A stretch of 64,000 nt of DNA. Source: Chloroflexota bacterium (GTDB lineage: Bacteria > Chloroflexota > Anaerolineae > Anaerolineales > Villigracilaceae). How positions within the stretch are numbered: the stretch's first letter is position 1; each line of letters starts with the position of its first letter. The DNA lies in assembly GCA_016191845.1 (NCBI GenBank), contig JACPVF010000012.1, positions 62,001 through 126,000 of the forward strand, written 5' to 3'. Both the position numbers and the translations under genes were made by a program. Below the pieces are notes generated by a model. The model was not told where the DNA came from and searched no databases. It saw only the letters and a program-made list of their open reading frames with translations. Of this stretch, positions 1 through 8,633 are shown piece by piece.

Positions 1-838
1 AATAGTCCACTTTGAGGATGACCTGGCCGAAGACGATCAGGATCGCGAACTGGGTGAAGAGCAGCAGGAAGATGGCCAGGAAGTGACCGAGCGCCACGTC
101 GATGCGGCGCGTGGACGTGGTCAGCAGGCGCTGCAGGGTGCGCGTCTTGCGCTCGGTGACGATGATCTGGGCAGCCGTCAATAGGCCTGCAATGGCGAAC
201 TGGAGGATCATGCCGGGGGCGGTGTGCGCCAGCGCCGCGCCCGAGTCGCTGACCTTGGCCACGGCGGGACTCTTCGTCTCGGTCACGGCGATGGGCGGGT
301 CGTTCCAGGCATCCAGAGTCTTCTCGAAGGCATAATGGAAGGGCATGCGCTCCGAGTCGATGCGCTCGATGATGGTGGCCGTGCGCACTGCGCCGTCCAG
401 ACGGCTGGTGATGCGCAGCAGCTCCGCCTCGACGCTGGTCCAGGCCGTGGAGCTGGTGTCGGCGATGACGATCAGCCGTAAGTCTGTGCGGTTCTTGAGC
501 ACGTCACGTCCGTACCCGTGCGGGACGATGATCGCGGCGGCCAGATCCCCGTTGGCCACCTGCTGCTCCAGGTCGGCGGGGGAGAGGAAGACGTTCTCGC
601 GCAGAGAGATCAGGTCCGATTCGGAGAACAGGTCGTGCAGCGAGTCGGTCACCCAGTGGTTATCCTGCGAGAGGTAACCCACGGGCAGGCGCGAGTCGGA
701 GTTCCCGCCGAAGCCGCCGAAGGCGTAGCCGAACAGGAAGGTGAACAGGATCGGCATGAGCAGCAGGAACATGAAGGTCTTGAAGTCCCGCATGAGCTGA
801 AGGAGGTCTTTGAAGGCAATGTCGAGGATGCGGATCAT
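1..838 (-). CDS. ABC-2 type exporter permease, second subunit (partial)
   Basis: Membrane subunit of an ABC exporter; the C-terminus lies beyond the window edge. The ATG at 838 opens a chain starting MIRILDIAFKDLLQLMRDFK, a short cytoplasmic helix followed by a first membrane segment (about residues 22-40), a large extracytoplasmic domain of about 170 residues, and a second hydrophobic segment just before the edge preceded by the TERKTRTLQRLLTT element typical of ABC-2 permeases. It begins 9 bases after the stop of the preceding permease, so the three genes between 3198 and 1 form one operon (ATPase, permease, permease), as in drug, lipid or Na+ efflux systems of the YhaP/DrrB/NatB type. Substrate cannot be read from sequence. 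Confidence 0.85.
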   Translation of the reverse strand, partial: MIRILDIAFKDLLQLMRDFKTFMFLLLMPILFTFLFGYAFGGFGGNSDSRLPVGYLSQDNHWVTDSLHDLFSESDLISLRENVFLSPADLEQQVANGDLAAAIIVPHGYGRDVLKNRTDLRLIVIADTSSTAWTSVEAELLRITSRLDGAVRTATIIERIDSERMPFHYAFEKTLDAWNDPPIAVTETKSPAVAKVSDSGAALAHTAPGMILQFAIAGLLTAAQIIVTERKTRTLQRLLTTSTRRIDVALGHFLAIFLLLFTQFAILIVFGQVILKVDY

Positions 839-847
839 GACCTGCTC

Positions 848-2155
848 CTATACGTAGCGCCGGTTGAAGCGCAGCACGCCGACGATGAAGAAGGCCGCGC
901 TCCAGGCCAGTGCGATCAGGACCGTGAACAGCACCGCGCCGAACGGCTCACCCTGCATGGCCTGCATCAGCCCGCGGATGGCCCAACCCTGCGGCACCAA
1001 CAGCGAAACCGTGTCGCCCATCGTTTTGGCGATGGCCGAATTCATGGCGAAGATCTTGATCATGCCCATCATGCCTGTCACGGTCAGCACGCCGCCGAAG
1101 ACCACGCCGCCCTGTTTGGTATCTTTCAGGAAGGAGTTGACGAACACGCCGAACGAGGATGCGGTCAGGATGATCCCCACCGCCGCCAGCGCCACCGCTC
1201 CAAGATCGCCCCATTGGATACCGAACATAAGGTGTGCAGCCAACAGCAAGACGGTCACCTGTACCAGCACGGTCAGGAAGACCGACAGCAGTTTGCCCGT
1301 CAGGATGGTGGCTTGGGAGGTGGGCGTGGTGAACAGGCGCGGCAGGGTGCGTTCTTCCTCTTCCTTGAGGATGCTTTGCGCCACGGACGTGCCCGTGTAG
1401 AAGGCGTAGAAGACCAGCATCCCGCCCATGATGGGGCCGATGATGGTGAGCAGGATGTTCTGTTTCTCCTCCGCCTGACTCTGCTTCGCGCTGACAGGTG
1501 TGCGCACGTCCAGCAGTTCGGCTTCCACGTCGTCGCTTTGGGCCAGCGATTCGTCCAGGTATTGCTGGACGAGGATGCCCGTCTGGGCGTAGTCTTCCGT
1601 CGAGGCGTCGTCGAGGAATACGTTGACCGCGATCTTGACGCCGCTCATGCCGTCCATGAAGCGTTCGAGGATCGAGCGCATGATGGCAGGACCAATCGTC
1701 AGCGTGGGATCCTGGTAGAACTCGATGACGGCCTTGCCCTTTTCGATGTCGGCGAATTGCTCGGAGAAATCGGGCGGGATGATCAGCGCCACCTGCGCCT
1801 GCTGGCTGTCCACTGCGGCGCGGGCCGAGACGGCGTCGGCGGCGAAGCGGACCTCGATCAGGTCGGCCATCTCATCACTTTGCAGGATGTTGACCACCAG
1901 GTCGCCCATCGTCTTGGCGGCGCGTCCGCCTGGGATGTTCTTCGGGTTGACCTGGAACTCGGGGCCGCCCTCGTCCAGGTTCGCGATAACGACGGCCGTC
2001 CTGGGCAGGTCGAAGCCGCCGTTCTGGGCGATGTTGCCGAACATCAGGTAGAACATGCCCGTCACCATGAGCGGCACGCCGAACATGAAGACCACCGCAA
2101 AGAAACTGCGGAAGGAACGGGTCATGTCTTTCAGTGCAATGTCGAAGGCTTTCAT
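848..2155 (-). CDS. ABC-2 type exporter permease, first subunit
   Basis: A 435-residue integral membrane protein paired with the ATPase at 2254-3198. One N-terminal membrane helix (about residues 18-40) is followed by a roughly 190-residue extracytoplasmic domain and then about five C-terminal membrane helices, the ABC-2 permease layout. The motif EEEERTLPRLFTTPTSQATI around residue 265 is the conserved cytoplasmic stretch before the second helix. Its N-terminus (MKAFDIALKDMTRSFRSFF) parallels that of the partial permease downstream, so the two are probably paralogues forming a heterodimer. Substrate unknown; efflux of a hydrophobic compound or lipid is the usual role for this architecture. 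Confidence 0.9.
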   Translation of the reverse strand: MKAFDIALKDMTRSFRSFFAVVFMFGVPLMVTGMFYLMFGNIAQNGGFDLPRTAVVIANLDEGGPEFQVNPKNIPGGRAAKTMGDLVVNILQSDEMADLIEVRFAADAVSARAAVDSQQAQVALIIPPDFSEQFADIEKGKAVIEFYQDPTLTIGPAIMRSILERFMDGMSGVKIAVNVFLDDASTEDYAQTGILVQQYLDESLAQSDDVEAELLDVRTPVSAKQSQAEEKQNILLTIIGPIMGGMLVFYAFYTGTSVAQSILKEEEERTLPRLFTTPTSQATILTGKLLSVFLTVLVQVTVLLLAAHLMFGIQWGDLGAVALAAVGIILTASSFGVFVNSFLKDTKQGGVVFGGVLTVTGMMGMIKIFAMNSAIAKTMGDTVSLLVPQGWAIRGLMQAMQGEPFGAVLFTVLIALAWSAAFFIVGVLRFNRRYV

Positions 2156-2166
2156 TCTTTATCCTA

Positions 2167-2253
2167 TGTCGTTGCGAGGGTGCGGAGCACCCGAAGCAAC
2201 CTCCTGATTATGAGGAGATTGCTTCGTCGCAAAGAACGCTCCTCGCAATGACA
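2167..2253. repeat. Imperfect palindromic repeat between ABC genes (REP/MITE-like)
   Basis: An 87-base imperfect inverted repeat fills the gap between the ATPase and first permease genes. Outer arms TGTCGTTGCGAGG (2167-2179) and CCTCGCAATGACA (2241-2253) pair with one mismatch; inner arms GAAGCAACCTCCT and AGGAGATTGCTTC pair with one mismatch around a short loop near 2210. It codes for nothing visible and has the form of a dispersed intergenic palindrome; only this copy is seen in the window. Confidence 0.6.
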
Positions 2254-3198
2254 TCAATCTCGTAACGCTCTTCCCGTCAGGTGCAGGAAGACGGCTTCCA
2301 GGTTGGGCTCGCGGATGTCGACCGAGGTGATGCGCATCGACTGGCGCGTGGCCGCTTCGAACAGATGGGGCAGGACCAGGTTGCTGTCAGCCACCAACAG
2401 GCTGATCTTCTCGTCCTCGACCGAGGCCTGCTCCACCCCTTCGACGCTTTGCCACGCTCCGAGGATTCTCTGCGGCTCGGCGTTGACCGTCAGGTCGATG
2501 CGGGTCTGCCCGCCAACCAGTTTGACCAACTCGTCGTGGGTCCCGTTGGCGATCATTTGGCCGTGATCCATGATGCCGATCTGGTCGGAGAGTTCCTGTG
2601 CCTCTTCCATGTAGTGTGTGGTGTAGAGGACGGTCATGCCCTGGTCTTTGAGCGCCACCACGCTGTCGAGGATGTTGCGCCGCGACTGCGGGTCGATGCC
2701 GACCGTAGGCTCGTCCATGTAGATGACTTTGGGTTTGTGCAGCAGCGCCACCCCGATGTTAACGCGGCGCTTCATCCCACCCGAATATTTGCCGACACGC
2801 TCGTTGGCGCGTTCACGCAGGCCGATGATATCCAGCACCTCGTCTACGCGTTTCTTGAGCGCGGATCCGCGCAGGCCGTACATTTTTCCCCAGAAGGACA
2901 GGTTCTCGCGCGCCGTCAGATCTTCATATAAAGCAATATCCTGCGGAACCACCCCCAGCGCGGACTTGACCCCGTTCCCGTCCGAACGGATGGAGTGACC
3001 CATAATGCGTGCGTCGCCATCATCGGGCCGCAACAAACAGGACAACATGGAAATAGTGGTGGTCTTGCCTGCCCCGTTTGGACCGAGCAGGCTAAAGATC
3101 TCTCCCTGTCCCACCTCGAAACTGACACCCTGCACCGCCCGATTCTCTCCAAAGGCCTTGTGCAGGCTCAAAACCTCGATCGCTGGCAAATTTTCCAT
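2254..3198 (-). CDS. ABC exporter ATP-binding protein
   Basis: A 314-residue nucleotide-binding subunit that powers the two ABC-2 permeases downstream. Walker A GPNGAGKTT lies near residue 39, the signature YSGGMKRRVNIG near residue 138, Walker B VIYMDEPTVGID near residue 159 and the switch histidine in TTHYMEEAQELSD. Residues beyond about 220 form the C-terminal extension seen in DrrA/NodI/CcmA-type ATPases. First gene of the three-gene operon. The start at 3198 is the first ATG after the terminator of the preceding acetyltransferase gene. Confidence 0.93.
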   Translation of the reverse strand: MENLPAIEVLSLHKAFGENRAVQGVSFEVGQGEIFSLLGPNGAGKTTTISMLSCLLRPDDGDARIMGHSIRSDGNGVKSALGVVPQDIALYEDLTARENLSFWGKMYGLRGSALKKRVDEVLDIIGLRERANERVGKYSGGMKRRVNIGVALLHKPKVIYMDEPTVGIDPQSRRNILDSVVALKDQGMTVLYTTHYMEEAQELSDQIGIMDHGQMIANGTHDELVKLVGGQTRIDLTVNAEPQRILGAWQSVEGVEQASVEDEKISLLVADSNLVLPHLFEAATRQSMRITSVDIREPNLEAVFLHLTGRALRD

Positions 3199-3269
3199 TC
3201 AACGCTCCGTATTAAGTGCTTTGTTACAATATTCACATTGTATACGGAAATGCGGGGAATGGGTTGTGT

Positions 3270-3307
3270 AAAAAAGACTTCCGAGGCCTTTAAGGCTTCG
3301 GAAGTCT
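3270..3307 (-). terminator. Rho-independent terminator of the GNAT gene
   Basis: Arms 3275-3290 and 3292-3307 form a stem of about 15 pairs with one G-T pair; on the minus strand it is followed at once by six T residues (3275-3270). It overlaps the last codons of the acetyltransferase gene and separates it from the ABC operon. Confidence 0.85.
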
Positions 3308-3790
3308 GTATCCATAATAATAGTGCCCAAATTCCACCCCGTCGAACTCCGCCACCCGTGGCAAATGTCCCCAGCGCTCGAAGCCGAACTTCTCCAGCAA
3401 CTTGATGCTGGCTTCGTTGCTGTCGATCAGAATGGCAAACAGTGTTTTGATCTGCAGGGTAGGGCATATCTCGATGGCCTGTCGCAACAGTTTCGAAGCG
3501 ACCCCCTTTCGGTGATGGTCGAAGTGGACGTAGTAGCTCACTTCCGCTGTGTGACGCAGTGCCATGCGCCCAGGCCGATAGGCGCTAAGGGTCAGATACC
3601 CGAGGATGGTGCCATCCTGTTCCGCCACCAGAATGGGATATCTGTCGGCAGGGTGTGCCTGAAACCAGGTTTTTCGCTCCTCCACTGATACAGGCGTGAG
3701 GTCCGCGGTCTTTTGGCCGACAGCAATGGCTTGATTGTAAATTTCGACCATCGCCCCAAGGTCTTCATTCTTTGCAATTCGAATGTTCAT
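3290..3790 (-). CDS. GNAT-family N-acetyltransferase (phosphinothricin acetyltransferase-like)
   Basis: A 166-residue acetyl-CoA-dependent N-acetyltransferase. The chain begins with the IRIAKNEDLGAMVEIYNQAI element found in PAT/MnaT (YncA) proteins, has the acetyl-CoA-binding stretch VHFDHHRKGVASKLLRQAIE (about residues 93-112, Q/RxxGxG/A type) and a C-terminal NEASIKLLEKFGFERWGHL element that in this family precedes the substrate loop. Relatives acetylate phosphinothricin, methionine sulfoximine or other amino acids; the actual substrate here is unknown. It is monocistronic, bracketed by hairpins at 3801-3837 and 3270-3307. Confidence 0.88.
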   Translation of the reverse strand: MNIRIAKNEDLGAMVEIYNQAIAVGQKTADLTPVSVEERKTWFQAHPADRYPILVAEQDGTILGYLTLSAYRPGRMALRHTAEVSYYVHFDHHRKGVASKLLRQAIEICPTLQIKTLFAILIDSNEASIKLLEKFGFERWGHLPRVAEFDGVEFGHYYYGYRLPKP

Positions 3791-3800
3791 TTTTTCCTAA

Positions 3801-3837
3801 AACGCTGATTCACGGTCACGGACCGTGAATCAGCGTT
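3801..3837 (-). terminator. Perfect 17-bp hairpin after the DUF1801-like gene
   Basis: Arms 3801-3817 and 3821-3837 are exact inverse complements with a 3-base loop. On the minus strand a short T-rich run follows, so it probably terminates the transcript of the gene at 3883-4347 and insulates the acetyltransferase gene. Confidence 0.75.
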
Positions 3838-3882
3838 GTGTAGACGATATTCCAGATTTGTGTTCCAGAATATGGATTACCT

Positions 3883-4347
3883 TCAGCTGACTGCTTTTTT
3901 TACGAGATCTCTGATTCTTGCCTCTTCGGCGGGGGTCAATGCCTTCAACGCAAAGGAAGTCGGCCACATGTTGCCATCGTCCAACTTCGCATCGGGTTGG
4001 AAGCCGAAGGTTGCATACCGTACCCCGAACTTGCCTGCTGCCTGAAAGAAGCAAATGATTTTTCCGTCTGCATTGGCATAAGCAGGCATTCCATACCAGG
4101 TCTTCGGCATGAGTTCCGGCGCGGCGGCTGTGATGACTTCGTGAATCCTCTTTGCCATGGGGCCATCCTGCCCCTTCATCTGTGCAATTGCCGCGAACAC
4201 GGCTTTTTCGCCTTCCTCCCTGTTCTTGTTTGCCCGAGCTTCCGCTTTTAACTCCTGGGTACGGGCCTTCATTGCGGCCTTTTCTGCGTCCGTAAATCCT
4301 TCACCAGACTTCTTGACGGTCTTTTTTGTATCGGTCTTGGGGCTCAT
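3883..4347 (-). CDS. DUF1801/YdhG-like small protein
   Basis: A 154-residue soluble protein. The first 60 residues are a charged Lys/Ala/Glu-rich helix; the rest (from about residue 65, [20 protein letters not shown]) matches the pattern of the DUF1801/YdhG-like fold, including [18 protein letters not shown] and [20 protein letters not shown]. Members are small alpha/beta proteins of uncertain function, some proposed to chaperone iron. It is transcribed divergently from the MarR gene at 4456, which suggests control by that regulator through the 108-base shared upstream region. Confidence 0.75.
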   Translation of the reverse strand: MSPKTDTKKTVKKSGEGFTDAEKAAMKARTQELKAEARANKNREEGEKAVFAAIAQMKGQDGPMAKRIHEVITAAAPELMPKTWYGMPAYANADGKIICFFQAAGKFGVRYATFGFQPDAKLDDGNMWPTSFALKALTPAEEARIRDLVKKAVS

Positions 4348-4390
4348 AAAATTCTCCTTATCTAATCGTGGCTCGTTTTGACACTTGCAC

Positions 4391-4425
4391 TGAAGTAAAT
4401 TTAATTATATAATAAAGATACTTCA
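4391..4425. promoter_or_regulatory. Candidate MarR operator in divergent promoter region
   Basis: The inverted repeat TGAAGTA (4391-4397) / TACTTCA (4419-4425) lies in the AT-rich gap between the divergent DUF1801-like and MarR genes. MarR proteins commonly repress their own divergent promoter through such sites; the assignment is inference. Confidence 0.4.
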
Positions 4426-4455
4426 AAATAAAGATAATGTCAAGGGCATATTTCT

Positions 4456-4923
4456 ATGACGAAATCCACAAAGACAGATTTGAAGAAACGGGCGTTGATG
4501 GCCGTAAGAGAGTATGGAATCCATTTGACGCTGTTTCGAAATGCCATGAGTGAATGGGCGGGACTCAATGTAACTGATATGGAATGTCTCAGGTTATTGT
4601 TCCTCAAAGGTGTCGCCACACCTTCTGAACTTGCCAGGCAGACAGGGCTTACTTCTGGCGCGACAACCGCCATGCTCGATCGCCTTGAAAAAGCTGGCTT
4701 GATTGAGCGCCGACCCAATCCTGAGGATCGCCGCGGGACCCTGATCGTCCCAGCGGAATCGAGTGCCGAAAGGGCCGCGTCATGGTTCGAATCGGCGAGA
4801 AAGGCGCAGGACGAGTTGGTCTCAAGTTATTCGGAAAGTGAGTTGGAGATCATTGCTGATGCCTTCGAAAGATTTACAAAACTATGGGATCAGGAACGTG
4901 AGAAGATACAAGAAGGTCGATAA
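4456..4923 (+). CDS. MarR-family transcriptional regulator
   Basis: A 155-residue winged-helix repressor, the only plus-strand gene in the 3.3-10.1 kb block. The DNA-binding core runs from about residue 36 to 105: NVTDMECLRLLFLKG, the helix-turn-helix TPSELARQTGLTSGATTAML, and the wing with RLEKAGLIERRPNPEDRRGT, the most conserved MarR motif. N- and C-terminal helices would form the dimer interface. Ligand unknown. It probably regulates itself and the divergent DUF1801-like gene. Confidence 0.9.
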   Translation: MTKSTKTDLKKRALMAVREYGIHLTLFRNAMSEWAGLNVTDMECLRLLFLKGVATPSELARQTGLTSGATTAMLDRLEKAGLIERRPNPEDRRGTLIVPAESSAERAASWFESARKAQDELVSSYSESELEIIADAFERFTKLWDQEREKIQEGR

Positions 4924-5067
4924 CGCATTTGGATTCCCCATTAACTCATCCGAGGCATGCAAAACGTGTGCGTACTAGCGGAACTCGTCGATGAATGGGC
5001 TGAGACATGTGATTGTAGCGGAATCAGCCCAAAGTCAATGACAAAGCCTAGATTATAGGAATTTCAT

Positions 5068-5589
5068 TTATGAAGCCGCTTGGGTTTGTTCGCCATCGCA
5101 GGCCATGTTTCGACGGATCCGCCCTGCCAGTTCGAGGCATTCGTTTTCAGGGATATCGAGGAACCCATTCTCAATCCCTAATGCCGCTAATTGTTGTTGC
5201 TTGAAGGGAGTGCCATGGGGCAGAGGGGCAATATGCCAATGAACATGACGATTACCTTGCTGGCTTCCCAACGAAAGAATATAGACACGCTCCGCTTCTA
5301 CAGTTCGTCTTACGGCTTCCGCAACTTGATATATGCCTCGTTGCAGGGCAAGATACTCCTCCATGGTGAAATCGCCCGTTACCTGCTCCTTATGCTCAAT
5401 GGGGGCAACCAGCACGTATCCATAGAGTGGGGGGTATTTGTTGAGAAAAGCTATAAACAAGTCATCACAATAAATAATGTAATTCCCATCGGTTCGCCCA
5501 TTAACCATTTCACAAATAAAGCATGGATGGTTTTGGATTCGATCTATATAGGCGTCTAGATCGAACGATTTACGATTATTCATAAGCAT
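5068..5589 (-). CDS. HIT-family nucleotide hydrolase/transferase
   Basis: A 173-residue histidine-triad protein. The catalytic triad motif HVHWHIAPLP is at residues 115-124 (His115, His117, His119; the last is expected to form the nucleotidyl-His intermediate). An N-terminal CFIC pair (Cys23, Cys26) may bind zinc as in many HIT proteins. The GYVLVAPIEHKEQ strand at 57-69 is the usual HIT core. It likely hydrolyses AMP-linked or dinucleoside polyphosphate substrates. The start is either ATG 5589 or ATG 5583; an AAGGTGG ribosome site lies just upstream of both. Confidence 0.9.
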   Translation of the reverse strand: MLMNNRKSFDLDAYIDRIQNHPCFICEMVNGRTDGNYIIYCDDLFIAFLNKYPPLYGYVLVAPIEHKEQVTGDFTMEEYLALQRGIYQVAEAVRRTVEAERVYILSLGSQQGNRHVHWHIAPLPHGTPFKQQQLAALGIENGFLDIPENECLELAGRIRRNMACDGEQTQAAS

Positions 5590-5651
5590 GTTCCACCTTT
5601 TTCAAGATAAGTTGTTGTATTTTTCATCAGGCAACCTGCGATTTGCGTAGA

Positions 5652-6536
5652 TTACATTCGGAATTTGGGCTCATACTGTACTTCAGGAAGCGCCACCACG
5701 CTTCGCCAGGCTTGTTCGAGATCATCGACAGACTTTGTCAGCTCCTGTGCTGTATTGCCTGGATGTGCCAGAATATGGTTAATCTGCCGAATGTACCCCA
5801 ATGGCAAAAGAGGAAATCCGGCGACCACTTCCATTACCCTTTTGTCTCGCAGAAAATATCTCTCATTCAACGCAAATAATGCCTGAGTCATATTAGAAGC
5901 CATGCGAGTCAGGCATCCTACAGTGTTGTAAACATCCGCTCGACTGGCGAAACCACGGGCGTGGAGGAGGGTAAACTCCGTTGCCCACAGTGAATCAGCG
6001 ATGATCTTTTGTTTCAACTTCGGAGGATATACCGCAACACTGCGTTTGAATTCAGCGATGAGCGACTCAGGATCGTAGAGCGGAATACAGATTTGGGTTT
6101 CGGCCAGATAGATCACGCTTTGGAAGCCGTAGGTGGGTTGCTGATCATAGTCATGATGTGAGATGCCCTGTTGAGCCTCGCTGATCGTTTGTTGAAGTTG
6201 TTCCACGTTGCGATATATGAAATCGACCTTGCCTTGTGGCGTGTGAATCCAGGCTCCCCCATTGACCCAGGCGCCCCACCCGTAAAACCCTGTGACAGTT
6301 GCTGTTCCATCCGCAGAAGTCTCTTCTGCGATGTGTCTGATATTGTCAATTGAGAATGGATTGGACGGGAAATAATATAGCCCAATATCAATATCAGATG
6401 CCTCGTGCTGAGTGCCGCTCGCGTAGGAACCACCCAGGACTATGGCAGACACGCCAGAGATCTTGCTGAGTCGGTCGACGAGATGTTCAAGCAATGAGCG
6501 CTTCTGTTTTGGGAGATTTGGTATGTTGTTGATCAT
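5652..6536 (-). CDS. Nucleotidyltransferase-domain protein
   Basis: A 294-residue protein with a polymerase-beta-like nucleotidyltransferase core near the N-terminus: GGSYASGTQHEASDIDIGLYY (GS-x10-DxD pattern, about residues 35-55), which supplies the metal-binding aspartates. The rest is mainly helical and may bind substrate. Related stand-alone proteins include aminoglycoside adenylyltransferase-like and DUF4037-type enzymes; the substrate is not identifiable. Single gene, weak GGA ribosome site before ATG 6536. Confidence 0.8.
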   Translation of the reverse strand: MINNIPNLPKQKRSLLEHLVDRLSKISGVSAIVLGGSYASGTQHEASDIDIGLYYFPSNPFSIDNIRHIAEETSADGTATVTGFYGWGAWVNGGAWIHTPQGKVDFIYRNVEQLQQTISEAQQGISHHDYDQQPTYGFQSVIYLAETQICIPLYDPESLIAEFKRSVAVYPPKLKQKIIADSLWATEFTLLHARGFASRADVYNTVGCLTRMASNMTQALFALNERYFLRDKRVMEVVAGFPLLPLGYIRQINHILAHPGNTAQELTKSVDDLEQAWRSVVALPEVQYEPKFRM

Positions 6537-6778
6537 TTTGAGATTCCAAATTTTTGTCTAGTGGGAGGATGTTACCTAATAAGCCACGTAAGTCTGTATA
6601 TTCCCTCTCAAATCCCTGCGTTAGAATAGGACGGCAGGGCTGGCCAGAAAGGGTTATGCCGTCAAAGCTGATTGGATTGTGCGCAAATCAGGTAAGTAAA
6701 CGCAATGAAAGGAACTTTTTTAGGTTATTGTCTCAGGCATTCTCAGATTCCTTAAATCTTGCTTGGACGGATCCAGTC
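6537..6778. other. Intergenic, no gene recognised
   Basis: A 242-base AT-rich gap between the nucleotidyltransferase and cupin genes. No convincing reading frame, strong hairpin or repeat was seen. Confidence 0.5.
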
Positions 6779-7123
6779 TTATTCCTGCCTGACTATATCG
6801 ACCGAAATCTCCACTGCCAGGACCGACCCTCGATTCTCGAGCCAGTGCGTGGTATTCCTGTCTTCGGGCCAACCCACTCCCGGCCCATAGTCTGTAGTGA
6901 CTCCGTCTCGGTGGTCAGTGATGATTCCTTCCAGTATATAGACAATGCCTGGTCTGTCTTTATGGTCATGAAGCGGGCCGAAGACGCCTCCAGGCTCGAT
7001 GGTCACCATACGCATTCGAAGTTGACGTCCTGCCATGCCCTCAATCTCAGGGCCAAGATCAACTGTTGCTAGTAACTGCACTGTAACACCCTTCGTTTCA
7101 GGAACTGTCTGTTCGTTGCTCAT
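6779..7123 (-). CDS. Small cupin-domain protein
   Basis: A 114-residue single cupin barrel. The two cupin motifs are recognisable: PGGVFGPLHDHKDRPGIVYILEG (motif 1, with two metal-ligand histidines and a downstream Glu) and GPGVGWPEDRNTTHWLENRG (motif 2, with its His). Such proteins bind a metal and act as isomerases, dioxygenases or sensors; the function here is unknown. The ATG at 7123 is preceded by GGAGAA at good spacing and is preferred over an upstream TTG. Confidence 0.82.
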   Translation of the reverse strand: MSNEQTVPETKGVTVQLLATVDLGPEIEGMAGRQLRMRMVTIEPGGVFGPLHDHKDRPGIVYILEGIITDHRDGVTTDYGPGVGWPEDRNTTHWLENRGSVLAVEISVDIVRQE

Positions 7124-7178
7124 CAAATTCTCCTTCCTTTACTTCTTAAGGTTCAATAGCTTCTTCTGGGAAAATGAC

Positions 7179-7538
7179 TCACTGCCGTAGAATCTTATCC
7201 ATTGTTTTTCCTTTGGCAAGTTCATCAATCAACTTGTCCAAATAGCGTATGTTTTGCATCAGCGGATCCTCGATTTCCTCCACGCGAACACCACACACTA
7301 CACCTTTGATAAACAAACGATTTGGATTCATGGCTGGTGCTTGCGCAAAAAAGGTTTCAAAATCATTTCCCTGCTCGATTTGTTGACGTAATCCCACCTG
7401 GCTATAGCCGGTCAGCCAGCAGATGGTTCGGTCAACTTCTTCTTTTGTGCGATTTTTGCGTTCTGCTTTTTGAACGTACAGCGGGTATACGCTTGAAAAC
7501 TTCATTGCGAAAATTCGGTTATTAGACTTGTTGTTCAT
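7179..7538 (-). CDS. DUF2200-like conserved protein
   Basis: A 119-residue protein starting [20 protein letters not shown]. Recognisable family stretches are [58 protein letters not shown] and [19 protein letters not shown], which cover essentially the whole length as in other DUF2200 members. Function unknown. The frame extends further upstream, but ATG 7538 has an exact GGAG ribosome site (TGAGGAGTC) and matches the family start. Confidence 0.8.
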   Translation of the reverse strand: MNNKSNNRIFAMKFSSVYPLYVQKAERKNRTKEEVDRTICWLTGYSQVGLRQQIEQGNDFETFFAQAPAMNPNRLFIKGVVCGVRVEEIEDPLMQNIRYLDKLIDELAKGKTMDKILRQ

Positions 7539-7987
7539 TGCTAAAGACTCCTCATAACTTTTTGTTTCACAAGTAAACGTTTCTATTTGGTATTGTGGAC
7601 TCACCCGGAACGCGAGACTCGCTTGCAAAACGAAGATGTCATCACCAGGTCAATAAAATTATTGCACAGACTTTTTGTTTCGGCAATTACCTAAAATATG
7701 GTTTGCCGACGGATTGGAACACCCATATGCAATTCATGTATTTGAAAAAAATAGGAGGCGATTATCGTGGATTGCCGCAATCAATGTCATAATTAAAATT
7801 ATAAGCGCGCGACGTCTGGATTTATTATCCATTATTCTTCCGCCAACATCCTGCATCGATACAAATACGGATGGGATCGCCTAGAACAATCGGTGTTTTT
7901 TATCTTTGTTGACAGACATACCGATTTAAACACACAATAGACGACCCCATTTGATCGTCTATTGTTATCGTCAGAGCTCAAATGGAC
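7539..7987. other. AT-rich intergenic stretch
   Basis: About 450 bases without a convincing gene. It holds the ribosome site and probable promoter of the DUF2200-like gene on its left and a hairpin (7935-7964) after the DHFR-like gene on its right. Short frames exist on both strands (for example 7675-7884, 69 residues) but show no domain, no ribosome site and no sensible composition. A decayed gene is possible. Confidence 0.5.
7935..7964 (-). terminator. Hairpin after the DHFR-like gene
   Basis: Exact 10-base arms CAATAGACGA (7935-7944) and TCGTCTATTG (7955-7964), 24 bases past the stop codon of the minus-strand gene. The downstream T-run is weak, so this is only a probable terminator. Confidence 0.5.
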
Positions 7988-8557
7988 TTAAATAGGTTGA
8001 TAGCGCTGATACACCACACCAGTCGGTAACGAGGAGGATTCGACCAGCTTGAGGTTGAGGCGTTTCCCCTCAGGGAACAAGCGTTTACCACTGCCTAATA
8101 CAATAGGGTACACATGCAGCGCGAATTCATCGATTAGGTCATTTTCGATCAAAGCATGGATCAAGACGCTGCTTCCATCTATAACGATATTTTTGCCGGG
8201 CTGGTTTTTCAATTTGCGAATTTCCTCAATAACATTGCCGTTAATGATGTTTGAATCCCGCCAGCCATCGGCGGATTTCAAAGTAGAGGAAACAACATAT
8301 TTCTTGAAACCGGTGAAAGGGTCCTCAGCGGGATTAGGCTCGAATGCTTCAGCATGAGTTTGCCATGTCTTTCGCCCCAGCAACAAGGTGTCGGCCTCGG
8401 CGAAGATTGGACCGAAGTGTGCGCCAATGTCATCATGCCAATAGGGAAGTGTCCAGCCACCGTGGGGGAATCCACCATCAATATCTTCTGTCGGGCTGCC
8501 TGGCGCTTGAATGACACCATCTAAAGTGATGAACTCGTGAACGATTATTTTTCTCAT
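7988..8557 (-). CDS. Dihydrofolate reductase-like protein (RibD C-terminal family)
   Basis: A 189-residue protein with the RibD C-terminal/DHFR-like Rossmann fold: MRKIIVHEFITLDGVIQAPG at the N-terminus, LLLGRKTWQTHAEAF (about residues 59-73, the GRxTYE-like NADPH element), YVVSSTLKS, and IVIDGSSVLIHALIENDLID (second nucleotide-binding stretch, about residues 124-143), ending in VESSSLPTGVVYQRYQP. These stand-alone proteins probably use NAD(P)H, but the substrate is unknown and they usually do not replace FolA. Single gene, transcribed toward the 7935-7964 hairpin. Confidence 0.88.
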   Translation of the reverse strand: MRKIIVHEFITLDGVIQAPGSPTEDIDGGFPHGGWTLPYWHDDIGAHFGPIFAEADTLLLGRKTWQTHAEAFEPNPAEDPFTGFKKYVVSSTLKSADGWRDSNIINGNVIEEIRKLKNQPGKNIVIDGSSVLIHALIENDLIDEFALHVYPIVLGSGKRLFPEGKRLNLKLVESSSLPTGVVYQRYQPI

Positions 8558-8633
8558 GGTAGCTCCTTTTGATTATTAATTGATACATTCATCATATTCC
8601 CCTGTAGAAGTTTTGTCTTGGAAAAAAACGACA

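Noticed and set aside
518-2251. 577-codon plus-strand open frame opposite the ABC permeases
   Set aside because: It is a shadow of two permease genes with clear ABC-2 topology; the translation is rich in His, Gln and Glu without any family pattern.
4785-4795. GGTTCGAATC, a tRNA T-loop-like string
   Set aside because: It lies inside the MarR coding sequence and no cloverleaf can be built around it.
6560-6615. Possible attC site (TTCTAAC...ATTAGGT on the minus strand)
   Set aside because: Both boxes miss the consensus by one base and the interior shows no fold-back complementarity.
7675-7884. 69-codon frame in the AT-rich gap
   Set aside because: No ribosome site, no recognisable domain and competing frames of similar length on both strands.
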